NCBI GenBank assembly: GCA_016719755.1
Contig: JADJYM010000015.1
Location: 310,001-374,000 of the forward strand
Direction: 5' to 3'
DNA length: 64,000 nucleotides
DNA from: Novosphingobium sp.
GTDB lineage: Bacteria; Pseudomonadota; Alphaproteobacteria; Sphingomonadales; Sphingomonadaceae
Shown here: one piece after another, positions 34,926 to 44,110 of the stretch
How positions within the stretch are numbered: the stretch's first letter is position 1
How the letters are laid out: every line of letters starts with the position of its first letter
Made by a program: the position numbers and the translations under genes
The notes under the pieces: model-generated
What the model was told of the DNA's origin: nothing
The model's input: the letters and a program-made list of their open reading frames with translations, nothing else
Databases searched by the model: none

Positions 34926-34957
34926 AATTGAGCAATCAATTGCAGGGAGGGAATTTC

Positions 34958-37075
34958 ATGTCATTCAAAAAGGCCGCAAAGCTGCTCGCTACCACGTCGT
35001 TGCTTGCCGCCAGTCCTGTTGTTGCGCAGCAGCTTGATGCGCCCAAGAGGACCAACGCGAAGCCCGCGGTCGACGAAATCGTCGTGACCGCCACCCGGTC
35101 CGAGACGACGCTGCAGAAAACCCCGATGGCGCTCAATGTCTACAGCGGGCAGGATCTCCTTGAGCAAAACGTAACCACTTTGCAAAGCCTGCAGGCGATC
35201 GATCCCAGCATTAACATTACCCAAGCCGGTACCACGCCATATGTGGCGATCCGCGGTATCCAGAGCACGAACACTACCGAAGTAGGTAACCCCAGCGTCA
35301 GCATCGCGCGCGACGGATTTTTCACGAGCCGTACCCTCAGCCTCGGCATGTCGTTCTATGACCTTGACCGGATCGAGGTGCTGAAGGGGCCGCAAGGAAC
35401 TTTGTTCGGCCGGAGTTCCACTGGCGGCCTCGTCAACATCATTACGGCCAAGCCGAGAATTGGCGAGGTTTCCGGTTACGCTAATGCCGTTGTCGGGAAT
35501 TACAGCCTGTTCGGAGGGGAGGGGGCAGTCAACGTCCCCATTGGTGACAAGATTGCGGTGCGTTTGTCCGGCTTCGGGCGCCGCCGGGATGGCTATCGCA
35601 AAATCACCGGGACCAATTTCGTCCAGCGCAGTGAGGACGACAAGTCATATTCAGGACGTGCCCAAATCCTTGTCAGGCCGTTCGAAAACTTCGACATCCT
35701 GGTTCGCTATCAGAAGGACCACTCCGGTGGTGTTGGCCCGGTAGAACAGGCTGCTCCGTTCGGCGTGATCTACAACCTTGATCCCAACAACTTTTCTGGC
35801 ACCGTTCCGTCAAGTGCGGACCTGGATGTGGAACGTGTTACATGGGTCGGGAACCTGAGTGACCTGCCCGGTGATGGCACATTGACCTACACAGGTGGCA
35901 CCGAACTGTTCAAGGCCGACATTGTCACCGACGGCACCGTGCCGGGCGGTACCACAGTGAACCTCACCCGCTCCGAGACGATCCGCACGGTCAACCACGA
36001 ACTTCGCTATGCGGCGAAGCCGACCGATGCCCTTTCGTTGCAATTTGGCGTCTACTACTTCCGTGAGCGCAACGATCCGCTGGTGGCAAAAGTGGTACTG
36101 CCCTTTGGTGCCCAGACGTTCAACTACGACGTCGTCTCGACGTCGAAGGCGATCTTTGGCCAGGCAAGCTACAACTTGACGCCCGAGTTTAAGGTGACAG
36201 TAGGTGCGAGGAAGACTTGGGACTCGGTCACGCGAACCGGAAGCAATACCGGCTTTACGGGTGTCACAACGGTGGCGAACGCGGTGCCTAACAAATCGGA
36301 CAAGTTCACTTATCGCTTTGGTCTTGATTGGGAGGTCAACCCGACCAGCCTGATTTATGCGAAGTTCGACACCGGCTACAAGCCAGGCGGCTTCAGCACT
36401 GACGTTGCCAATCCTAACAATTCGTTCGGTCCGGAGACCGTGCAGTCGTTTGAACTCGGTTCGAAGAACCGGTTTCTTGATAATCGCCTGACGGTAAACG
36501 CTAATGTGTTCTACCAGGTCCTTGATGGGTTCCAGGCCAGACTGCAGAGCGGCGCTACGGTCAACGCGGGCAAGACGAAGACCTATGGTTTTGAATTCTC
36601 GACCTCGGCGCGCGTAGCTGAACTGACCAAGATCGATTTCAGCGGCACCTATCTTCATGGACGCTTCGGCGACAACGTGGTGCCATTCCTGAATGGGACC
36701 GATGGCACGGTAGACGTGTCGGGCAAGCGGCTCGCGAACGCGCCATCGTGGGTTCTGGTCGGTGCGATTGAGCAGGGATTCGATATTGGGGTGGGACTTG
36801 TAACTGCACGGGTCGACGGAAAATACTCGTCTCCCGTTCAATATGCCAACATTGGCAATCCGGACACTACCGGCCCGGCATACGCCATAGGCAACGCCTC
36901 GCTTCGTTTTGAAAGTGCGGACAAGATCTGGAATTTCCAAATTTTCGTTCGCAACTTCACTAACGAAAAGGTCTTTGCTCGCGCTACCCGGCAGCGCGTT
37001 GGGTCTGCATTTTTGAATACCTTCATGTTTCAAGCGCCGCGGACCTTTGGTGCCCAGTTCGGCGTCCGCTTTTGA
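34958..37075 (+). CDS. TonB-dependent outer-membrane receptor
   Basis: A 705-residue receptor. Signal peptide KLLATTSLLAASPVVAQQ; TonB box DEIVVTATRS; plug with YVAIRGIQSTN and DRIEVLKGPQGTLFGRSSTG; barrel ending ..FGAQFGVRF. ATG 34958 is fixed by GGGAGG eight bases upstream; the open frame's earlier start is not supported. It resembles iron-complex/FecA-like receptors in sphingomonads, many of which actually import plant-derived organics. It is followed by a PepSY-type membrane protein and an OprB porin on the same strand, probably one transcription unit controlled by the TAATC-N3-GATTA operators. Confidence 0.92.
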   Translation: MSFKKAAKLLATTSLLAASPVVAQQLDAPKRTNAKPAVDEIVVTATRSETTLQKTPMALNVYSGQDLLEQNVTTLQSLQAIDPSINITQAGTTPYVAIRGIQSTNTTEVGNPSVSIARDGFFTSRTLSLGMSFYDLDRIEVLKGPQGTLFGRSSTGGLVNIITAKPRIGEVSGYANAVVGNYSLFGGEGAVNVPIGDKIAVRLSGFGRRRDGYRKITGTNFVQRSEDDKSYSGRAQILVRPFENFDILVRYQKDHSGGVGPVEQAAPFGVIYNLDPNNFSGTVPSSADLDVERVTWVGNLSDLPGDGTLTYTGGTELFKADIVTDGTVPGGTTVNLTRSETIRTVNHELRYAAKPTDALSLQFGVYYFRERNDPLVAKVVLPFGAQTFNYDVVSTSKAIFGQASYNLTPEFKVTVGARKTWDSVTRTGSNTGFTGVTTVANAVPNKSDKFTYRFGLDWEVNPTSLIYAKFDTGYKPGGFSTDVANPNNSFGPETVQSFELGSKNRFLDNRLTVNANVFYQVLDGFQARLQSGATVNAGKTKTYGFEFSTSARVAELTKIDFSGTYLHGRFGDNVVPFLNGTDGTVDVSGKRLANAPSWVLVGAIEQGFDIGVGLVTARVDGKYSSPVQYANIGNPDTTGPAYAIGNASLRFESADKIWNFQIFVRNFTNEKVFARATRQRVGSAFLNTFMFQAPRTFGAQFGVRF

Positions 37076-37118
37076 GTGGCATGACAGCCCGAAGCGAACG
37101 TCAATTTCTGTAACACAA

Positions 37119-37152
37119 GGCTAGCTATCCACCGCCGGTGGGATAGCTAGCC
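37119..37152 (+). terminator. Hairpin between the TonB receptor and the PepSY-type gene
   Basis: A perfect 12-bp stem (GGCTAGCTATCC/GGATAGCTAGCC) encloses ACCGCCGGTG, which can extend the stem. It lies 44 bases after the receptor stop. It may end most transcripts or stabilise the receptor mRNA 3' end while allowing some read-through. Confidence 0.6.
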
Positions 37153-37199
37153 ATCCTGTCCTTATCAGTAAGGAGAGGAGAGCCTTGGAGTAGGCCCTA

Positions 37200-37592
37200 A
37201 TGCGCAAATGGCATCGTTGGCTGTCGATTGTCTTTGGTGTTTTCGGTTTGTGGATAACCATCACCGGCATTTTGAGCCAGGCTCCGGTCCTTGGGGATAT
37301 CGTCTCCGGGGAGCAAGGACGGCCGCAGGCAGAACCTGCTGCCCCGGCGGGATTTTCCTGTCCCGAAAGCATGACTTGCCGCCCCAAGCGCTCGGAGAAG
37401 GCCAGCTTACTCAATGTTGGCCTAATTCATCAGCTGCATTCCGGTGAGAAGTTTGGTCCGCTCGGTACGATAGTGATGTCGCTCACCGGGCTTGCCATGC
37501 TGTTCTTCGCCTTCTCGGGCCTTTGGATGTATATCGCGATGTGGCGCAACCGCGCCGCGAGGGATCTCAAGCCCGGCTGGTTCTGGAAGTAA
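37200..37592 (+). CDS. Short PepSY-associated membrane protein
   Basis: A 130-residue protein with two membrane helices (WLSIVFGVFGLWITITGIL and MSLTGLAMLFFAFSGLWMYI) joined by a roughly 60-residue periplasmic loop with two cysteines and the H-x2-H-like HQLHSGE. This is the pattern of PepSY_TM proteins, which often accompany TonB receptors and have been linked to iron or siderophore reduction. It is shorter than the four-helix form. AAGGAGAGGAG precedes the ATG. Function with the adjacent receptor is inferred. Confidence 0.7.
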   Translation: MRKWHRWLSIVFGVFGLWITITGILSQAPVLGDIVSGEQGRPQAEPAAPAGFSCPESMTCRPKRSEKASLLNVGLIHQLHSGEKFGPLGTIVMSLTGLAMLFFAFSGLWMYIAMWRNRAARDLKPGWFWK

Positions 37593-37655
37593 AGTACGGT
37601 CTAGTCCTGTTGTGGCGGAGCCGGCGAGGTCCGGAGCATGGAGGCGGACGCTGAT

Positions 37656-38858
37656 ATGGAACCGAATGCATTCCTGCCGTTGCTGTTTCTTTGGGCCGAT
37701 CCCGTGATCGCTCCGCCGCACCCTTCGATTCATCATATTGAACAAGTTTCGCCGCCCGCAGAACCTTCGCCAGTCATTGAAATTGAGGCAAGTTATGTCG
37801 GTGAGGTTGTGGGGACTGTGGCGGGAGGCAAGAACCGTGGCGCGGCCTATCTGGACAATGGCTACTTGGCGGCGGTAGCGGATCTTGATCAACTGGCCGG
37901 CTGGAAAGGCGGTCAGGCAGCAATTTCCGTGCTTTACAACAATGGCGCGTCACTTGGAAAGTTCGTAGGAGACGACCACGGTGCAAGCAACATCGAGACT
38001 GGTGTCAAGGCCGTTCGCCTTTATGAGGCGTGGATTGAGCAGCGCTTTGCCTCCACGTCTTTTCGCATCGGTCTGTATGACCTGAATTCCGAGTTCGACG
38101 CCCTTGAGAGTTCATCGCTTTTTGTTGGAAGTTCTCACGGCATCGGCACGGACATTGGACAGAGTGGAAGGAATGGGCCTTCGATCTTTCCTGTAACCTC
38201 CCTCGCGCTGCGCGCAGATGTAGAATTGAAACCCGGCTTGCTCTTTCGCGCGGCCGTTCTAGATGCCGTGCCTGGCGACCCCGAGAATCCTTCGCGAACG
38301 GCAATTCTTCTGCGCAAGGGCGATGGCGCGCTCCTGATCGGTGAGGCCGACATGCGGATCGAAGGCGCGCGCTTCCTTCTAGGGCACTGGCGTTACACTG
38401 CGACCTTCAATCGGCACGATGGTGCATCAGATCACGGAAACGAAGGTTGGTACCTGCGCGGTGAGGCAACTCTATGGCAGAAAGCCAGCAAACGCCTGTC
38501 AGCCTTCTTCCGCCTCGGTACTGCGAGCGGAAAATTTAACAAGATGGATCGCTTTGCAAGTGGAGGGCTTCATTTGCTCGCACCATTTTCCGTTCGACCC
38601 GATGATGCAGTGGGGATTGCCGTTAGTACAGGTCTAACCTCCAGTCAGTATCGGTTAGAGGTACCGTCTACCAAATCCGAAAAAGTGGTTGAGGCGACGT
38701 ATCTTCTTCGCCTGAATCCGTGGCTTACGCTCCAGCCGAGCACGCAATGGATATTGTCACCCGGGTCCGATCCCGTGGCAAAAGACGCACTGGTATTTGG
38801 TCTGCGTGTTGCCATGCGGTTCAATTGGAGCCGAACAGCCCCCCTGATTGCCAATTAG
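37656..38858 (+). CDS. OprB-family carbohydrate-selective porin
   Basis: A 400-residue outer-membrane protein. A signal-like N-terminus (MEPNAFLPLLFLWADPVIA) is followed by the OprB-type core (EAWIEQRFASTSFRIGLYDL, then NSEFDALESSSLFVGSSHGI and GPSIFPVTSLALRA) and a C-terminal barrel. OprB porins admit glucose and other sugars. GGAGGCGG lies just before ATG 37656, which decides this start. It is third in the receptor-PepSY-porin series. A sugar porin fits a regulon that releases sugar from glycosides. Confidence 0.85.
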   Translation: MEPNAFLPLLFLWADPVIAPPHPSIHHIEQVSPPAEPSPVIEIEASYVGEVVGTVAGGKNRGAAYLDNGYLAAVADLDQLAGWKGGQAAISVLYNNGASLGKFVGDDHGASNIETGVKAVRLYEAWIEQRFASTSFRIGLYDLNSEFDALESSSLFVGSSHGIGTDIGQSGRNGPSIFPVTSLALRADVELKPGLLFRAAVLDAVPGDPENPSRTAILLRKGDGALLIGEADMRIEGARFLLGHWRYTATFNRHDGASDHGNEGWYLRGEATLWQKASKRLSAFFRLGTASGKFNKMDRFASGGLHLLAPFSVRPDDAVGIAVSTGLTSSQYRLEVPSTKSEKVVEATYLLRLNPWLTLQPSTQWILSPGSDPVAKDALVFGLRVAMRFNWSRTAPLIAN

Positions 38859-39056
38859 GCGCTACAGTCCGGATCATCGCCTAACGAATCGATCACGCAC
38901 CAGTTTTGCATAGCTCGCGAGGGTCTGAATGCGTTCCCTTGTTTGTTCCAAGGCGATGGGCTTGCCGGTTTTCCGCAGCCTGGCTTGACCTTGAGGCTGA
39001 TACCTTAAGCGAATCCCGATGGTCCGCCGGGTCGACGCTGCTCCTCGGAAGCCGCT

Positions 39057-39666
39057 TCAACCGGGTGTGAATGTCCGGAAGGCCAGCAGGCTGCGCTGCG
39101 CCACGGTCAACAGGCATAGCGTGGAAAATCCGATAGCGATTGCGGCGAACTGGCCGGGCCACAGGCACATGGCGACGAATGCGGCGATGGTTTCCCGCGC
39201 CCTCGGCCAGGCCGGTCGAATAGAAAAAGCTCTTCGTCCCATGCCTCCCGGATTGCCGACCCCGTTTGGCGGCAAGAGCCGCGAATACGAGAAAGCTGGC
39301 GCAGGTCAGGGTAAAGCTGGCGACGAGCAGCAAGGCGGCGATGGCATTGTCAACGGCGGCGAGGCCAAAGCCCACCGGCACCGCGACATAGAACACATAG
39401 TCGGCAAGAGTATCGAGGTAGCCGCCGAAGTCGGTTAGCCCGCTTGCACGCGCCACCGCGCCATCTAGGCCGTCGATCAGGCGGTTGAGGAGGACCAGAG
39501 CCAGCCCGGCGAGATAGTGGTGATGGGCTATGGCGAAGGCTGCGGCCAGTGCCGGGATGATTCCGGCCAAAGTGACGGCGTTGGCGCCGATGCCAAGGCG
39601 CGCAAGTTTGCGGCCCATGGCGTTCAGCGGCGGATCGATCAGCGGGCGCAGGCGGGCATCGAACAT
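39057..39666 (-). pseudogene. CDP-alcohol phosphatidyltransferase, single-base frameshift
   Basis: The frame from ATG 39666 encodes a CDP-alcohol phosphotransferase with the complete motif LIDGLDGAVARASGLTDFGG YLDTLADY (D-G, A-R, G, D, D), then GTKSFFYSTGLAEGA. At the CCC run 39194-39196 (plus strand) one surplus base shifts the frame. The next frame continues with the expected family end ETIAAFVAMCLWPGQFAAIA to the TGA at 39057. Removing one base gives a 202-residue protein, the usual length. The family attaches a phosphatidyl group to an alcohol; which alcohol is unclear. Either a pseudogene or an assembly error. Confidence 0.8.
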
Positions 39667-39693
39667 GGCGTGTTCCTCAGTCCCCCGATTCCA

Positions 39694-40959
39694 TCAGGCC
39701 CACGTAACGAGGCCGATCACGGCGCCGGTCATCAGCGAGGCCATGTTGCCGGCGAGCCAGCTTTTCATGCCCAGCCGGGCAACCTCGCCTCTGCGTTCGG
39801 GCGAGAGGGTGGCGATGGTCGAGACGATCAGGCCGACGGAGGCAAGGTTGGCGACCCCGCACAGCGCATAGGTCACGATCAGCAGGCTGCGCGGATCAAG
39901 CGTTCCGGCAGGGAGAGCGGCGAGATCGAGATAGGCGACATATTCGTTGAGGATCGCCTTGGTGCCCATCAGGCTACCGGCGGCGGGGGCCTGGTCCCAG
40001 GGGACGCCGATTGCCCACATCGCCGGAGACATCAGCCAGCCCAGCATTCGCCGCAAGGTCAGCGGCGCGCCATCGACCAGCGGCGCCAGCGCCAGCGCCT
40101 GATCCACCAGGTTCACCAGCGCGAAGACGGTGATGATGATGCCGATCACGGCGAGGACCAGCGTGACGCCCTCCATCGTTCCGCGGATGATGGCATCCAT
40201 GGTGCTTTCATAGCGCAGGTCAGGCTCGGCCGGGGAAGTGTCGGGCCTGCCATCGCCCGGCACCATCAACCTGGCAACAAGGATCGCGGCGGGAAGCGAG
40301 ATCAGCGAGGCGACGATCATGTGGCCGACCGCGTCCGGCACGGTCTTCGACAGGGTGGTGGCATAGAGCACCAGAATCGCGCCCGAAATTGTTGCCATGA
40401 TCAGCACCATGATCATGAACAGATCCGCGCGGTTCATCCGGCCAAACCATGCGCGCAGGACCAGCGGCGATTCGACAACGCCCAGGAAGATCGTTGCGCC
40501 GCCGCCCAGGCCGACCACGCCGCTGACGCCAAGGGTGCGCTGCAAGGCCCACGAAAGCCCTCGCACCACCGCGCGCAGCACGCCCCAGTGCCACAACAGG
40601 GCCGAAATCGCCGAAAAGACGATGATCAGCGGCAGGATCTGGAACGCGACGATGACCGGTGGTTCTGCCCCGGGCTTGAGCAGGAACGGAACGGGGGCTC
40701 CGCCGGTATAGCCGAACATGTAGGATGAGCCGACGAGCGTGGCCGCCTCGACCGCCGAAACCGCCTTGTTGGCATAACCGACCAAGGTCCAGACGAACGG
40801 CACCCGCGTCACCACCACGGCGATGGCGAATTGCAGCAGCAGGGCGCCGCCAATCCAGCGCCAGCCCGGATGGGCCTTGCGGTCTTCCGACAGGGCCCAT
40901 GCGAGCAGCAGGATGGCGGCTATGCCGATCAGCCCCTGAAGGTTCTGCAATGCCGCCAT
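39694..40959 (-). CDS. Concentrative nucleoside transporter (CNT/NupC family)
   Basis: A 421-residue inner-membrane symporter with about ten helices. The family core GLGGGATIFLGVVESPLVLR and later GTKAILNEYVAYLDL plus YALCGVANLASVGLIVSTIA are clear. It imports nucleosides using a proton or sodium gradient. ATG 40959 (MAALQNLQGLIGIAAILLLA) is chosen; the longer open frame reads into the 3' end of the upstream receptor gene. It starts 14 bases after that receptor's stop, so the pair is an operon and the receptor probably brings nucleosides or related compounds across the outer membrane. Confidence 0.92.
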   Translation of the reverse strand: MAALQNLQGLIGIAAILLLAWALSEDRKAHPGWRWIGGALLLQFAIAVVVTRVPFVWTLVGYANKAVSAVEAATLVGSSYMFGYTGGAPVPFLLKPGAEPPVIVAFQILPLIIVFSAISALLWHWGVLRAVVRGLSWALQRTLGVSGVVGLGGGATIFLGVVESPLVLRAWFGRMNRADLFMIMVLIMATISGAILVLYATTLSKTVPDAVGHMIVASLISLPAAILVARLMVPGDGRPDTSPAEPDLRYESTMDAIIRGTMEGVTLVLAVIGIIITVFALVNLVDQALALAPLVDGAPLTLRRMLGWLMSPAMWAIGVPWDQAPAAGSLMGTKAILNEYVAYLDLAALPAGTLDPRSLLIVTYALCGVANLASVGLIVSTIATLSPERRGEVARLGMKSWLAGNMASLMTGAVIGLVTWA

Positions 40960-40973
40960 GCTGCCCGCTCCCC

Positions 40974-43900
40974 CTAGAACCTGTACGCCGCGCCGAACTG
41001 GAACTGGCGGGGCGGACCGGCATTGCGCTGCACAAACGGTGCGCCGCCACCCAGTTGTACCTGATTGGACGTGGTCGCCGCATTGGCAAAGCCGGATTCG
41101 TTGTTGGCGTTGAAGAGATTGAACACGTCGGCGCTCAGTTCGAACCGGCCGCCAAAGCCGGGGATGGCATAGCGCAGGCCCAGATCGACCGTGGCTGACC
41201 ACGGCAGCCGGGCGGAATTGCGCCGTGCCCCCGGATAGCGGTCGGAATTGCCGACGAAGTTTTCGCCAAAGGATGCGCCGTCGCCGTTGAGGTCCTGCGT
41301 GCCGAAGATCTGCGCATCAGGAACGAGGTTGACCGGCTGGCCTGACTGGAACAGCCCGGCCAGGCTCAGGGTCAGGCCGTCCAGCGGGTAGAGATAGCCG
41401 ACAGCGGAAATCACATGGCGCCTGTCGTTGGCGGATGGCCCCCATTCGGTGCTGAAATCATTGGAGTTGGCCGCGCGAAAGTTGATGTCGTCGGTGTCGT
41501 TGTTGAGCCTGGACAGGGTGTAGCTCAGCCGGAAGGCATAGCGATCACTGCCACGAACCTTGTTCGCCTGCAGGATCAGCGCCTTGTATTCGGCCTCGCC
41601 GGCGGTCTCGGATACCGTGATCTGCCGTGCGCCGCCGGGCACCAGGGCGACCGGGCGCGTCGCGTCAGCATTGGCAACCGAGCGCACCAGGCCAAGGCTT
41701 TGGGCAAGTGCGAAGCGGGCTGCATTGTCACTCTGTCCCCGGAGCAGCGCGATATTCGCCGCAGTCAAGTTGGCGAGGTTCGGAGTGAACGGCGTCGGTG
41801 CGTTGAGATCGCGCAGCCGCACCAGATTACGCGTCCGGCTGTAGATCACGTCAGCCGAAAGGGTGAGAGTGTCGCTGGCCTGATACTGGTAGCCGCCGCT
41901 CAGTTGCAGGCTCCACGGGCTCTGGTAGCCGCGTGGGCTCAGGATGCGCCCTTCGCCCAGCGTGGCGCTATCGCGCAGGCTCTGGACCTGGGCCGGTGCG
42001 GGGCAGGCCGTTGCCGTGGCGCAGTTTGGCGAGACGGTCAGATTGCCGTCGAATGTCACCTGTGACAGGTCCGTGCCGGGCGGAATGATGCCAAGGGCCT
42101 GAAGCTGGCCGAGCTGTGCCAGGAACCCTGGCGAGGTGGTGTTGCGCTGAAGCGCGTCGGAAATGACGGCGTAGGAAAGCTTGCCGTGGAACAAGCCCGC
42201 GCCGAACCGCAGCGTGGATCGCGCATCCGGGCGATAGTTCAGCGAAAGGCGCGGGGCGAAATTATCATAGTCGCCGCCTGCGCCGCCCTGCGCTGTCAGG
42301 CTGTCATAGTCCCAGCGCAATCCCAGCGTTGCCGTCAGCCGCGGGCTGAGTTGCCATTCATCCTCGATATGGAAGGCAAGCTGGGTTTGCCCGGTGCCGA
42401 AGCTTTGCGGGCGCAGTTCGACCGAATAGCTGGCGACTGCCGGATTGAGCGCAAGGACGTCCTGTGCCGTCAGCCCCAGCCCCCTGCCGCTTGCGACGAG
42501 GTTCGCGAGTTGGCCTGCCGTCAGGTCGACAGTGAAGTTCCCGTCGGGATTGCCGCCGCCCAGCAGGGCGAAATCCGAGCGGATGACATCTGCCCCCAGG
42601 CTCAGCTTGTGGCTGCCAAGATTGCGCTGAAGGCGGTGCGTCGTCTGCCAGGTCTTTTCCAGGTCGTTGAACACGAAGCCCGGGTGTCCTGCGATGCCGA
42701 CGGTCAGCCCGCTTGGATCGCGGATCACAACCTGCGGCCCGGCGGGGCCTTTGGGCTTGCCATAGTTCCAGCGGAACCGGCTGAACTGGACCGCTCCGTC
42801 ATAGCTCCATTCGTCGCCCGAATAGCTGGCCATTGCCGCAACAAGCGTCGAAAACCGGTCCTGGTCCGATCCGGCCGAAGGCAAGGTCACGTTGCCGCCG
42901 CCAAGTCCGCCACCGGGCCTTTCGATAGTGACACGGCCGAAGCTCGCCCGCAGGCCCAGCGTCCAGTCCTCCGTCAGGCGATGATCGAGCCGGGCCGAGC
43001 CGAGATGGAACGCGTTGTTCCCCGTGACATTGCCAACGGCGCCAAGCGCGGGGGCATCGACGATCTGGAGATTGCGATCGCGGGTGTATTCGAAATTGGC
43101 GTAGAAGAAGGTCTTGTCGCGCACGATCGGGCCGCCGATGGCGGCGCCCGCCTGGTAGCGCCTGAAGCTTTCGCCGACCGCGTTACCCGAGAGATCGCGG
43201 CGCGGAAACGGCGAGCGCGCATCGAGCGGGCGGCCGGGCCGGACCAGCGCATAGACTTCGCCGGACAGGTCGTTGGTGCCCGACGGCGAGGTGTAATTGA
43301 CAATGCCATTGGCAGTGCGCCCGTAGGCAACCGAATAGGAGTTTGCGAGCACCGTCACTTCGCGGGTGAAGCCCAGCGGGACCGGGAACTTGAGGCCGCC
43401 CAGGAAGTTCTCGTTGTTATCGAGCCCATCGAGCAGGTAATTGGTATCAAGGCCGTTCGAGCCGTTGATCGAAACCGCGGGCGCTTCCGCAAAGAAGCCG
43501 GTCGATGCCACCACACCCGGCAGGCGGACGAGCGAGCCCAACACGTCGCGTCCCTCGATCGGCAGGGCTGCCAGTTCCTCCCTGCCAAGCGAAGCGGAGA
43601 CTTCGGCATTCACGGTGTTGAGCCCGGTAATCCGGCGCGTGCCAGTCACCGTGATGGTCCCGGAACCCACTGGAGTCAGGCGCAGGGTTACGCTGCTGGT
43701 GAAATTGGCGCGAAGCTCTACCTCGGCCTGCTCGTCGTTCTGAAAGCGTCCCGGATGGCTCGCCGTGTGCAATGTGGTGACGCGGTAGGAACCGGAAGTG
43801 CTGAGACCTTCGATTCGCACGAAACCCTGGGCATCCGAACGCGCCTTGCGGGAATATCCGATGGCGGGGTTTTCGATGATCACGTCTGCACCGGTAACCG

Positions 43901-44021
43901 GTTCGCCGCTGGCCGCATCAACCAGCGCTATCTGCATGCCGGCCTGCTGCGCCTGGGCGGGAGCGGCGAGGGCGGCGGCAACGAATGCGCTTGCGGACAG
44001 CAAGAGGCGGGAGGGACGCAA
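40974..44021 (-). CDS. TonB-dependent receptor with N-terminal carboxypeptidase-regulatory-like domain
   Basis: A 1015-residue Oar/OmpA-like receptor. Signal peptide LLLSASAFVAAALAAPAQAQ; residues about 28-110 form a CarboxypepD_reg-like beta-sandwich (IALVDAASGEPVTGADVIIE); plug domain with EELAALPIEGRDVLGSLVRL; barrel ending ..FQFGAAYRF. The start is TTG 44021 with GGAG seven bases upstream. The downstream CNT transporter is coupled at a 14-bp gap, implying nucleoside or nucleotide-fragment uptake. This receptor type differs from the other three in the window. Confidence 0.9.
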   Translation of the reverse strand: MRPSRLLLSASAFVAAALAAPAQAQQAGMQIALVDAASGEPVTGADVIIENPAIGYSRKARSDAQGFVRIEGLSTSGSYRVTTLHTASHPGRFQNDEQAEVELRANFTSSVTLRLTPVGSGTITVTGTRRITGLNTVNAEVSASLGREELAALPIEGRDVLGSLVRLPGVVASTGFFAEAPAVSINGSNGLDTNYLLDGLDNNENFLGGLKFPVPLGFTREVTVLANSYSVAYGRTANGIVNYTSPSGTNDLSGEVYALVRPGRPLDARSPFPRRDLSGNAVGESFRRYQAGAAIGGPIVRDKTFFYANFEYTRDRNLQIVDAPALGAVGNVTGNNAFHLGSARLDHRLTEDWTLGLRASFGRVTIERPGGGLGGGNVTLPSAGSDQDRFSTLVAAMASYSGDEWSYDGAVQFSRFRWNYGKPKGPAGPQVVIRDPSGLTVGIAGHPGFVFNDLEKTWQTTHRLQRNLGSHKLSLGADVIRSDFALLGGGNPDGNFTVDLTAGQLANLVASGRGLGLTAQDVLALNPAVASYSVELRPQSFGTGQTQLAFHIEDEWQLSPRLTATLGLRWDYDSLTAQGGAGGDYDNFAPRLSLNYRPDARSTLRFGAGLFHGKLSYAVISDALQRNTTSPGFLAQLGQLQALGIIPPGTDLSQVTFDGNLTVSPNCATATACPAPAQVQSLRDSATLGEGRILSPRGYQSPWSLQLSGGYQYQASDTLTLSADVIYSRTRNLVRLRDLNAPTPFTPNLANLTAANIALLRGQSDNAARFALAQSLGLVRSVANADATRPVALVPGGARQITVSETAGEAEYKALILQANKVRGSDRYAFRLSYTLSRLNNDTDDINFRAANSNDFSTEWGPSANDRRHVISAVGYLYPLDGLTLSLAGLFQSGQPVNLVPDAQIFGTQDLNGDGASFGENFVGNSDRYPGARRNSARLPWSATVDLGLRYAIPGFGGRFELSADVFNLFNANNESGFANAATTSNQVQLGGGAPFVQRNAGPPRQFQFGAAYRF

Positions 44022-44110
44022 GCAGGTTCTCCAAAATCAGGACAAGGGTTCGCACAAGGCTGTCGGTCGGGCGGCTGCGGCGAACAAGGTTTGCAGCGCG
44101 TTTGCGCAGA

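Larger units (their letters stand above)
34588..34957. other. Regulatory region upstream of the third TonB receptor
   Basis: About 370 bases without a gene. It contains a consensus promoter with an operator on its -10 (34801-34836), a second operator (34913-34925) and a strong ribosome binding site GGGAGG (34945-34950). Confidence 0.6.

Noticed and set aside
39517..40728. 403-codon plus-strand frame over the nucleoside transporter and the phosphatidyltransferase start
   Set aside because: The translation is His/Asp/Gln/Arg-rich and crosses two genes on the other strand; it is a shadow.
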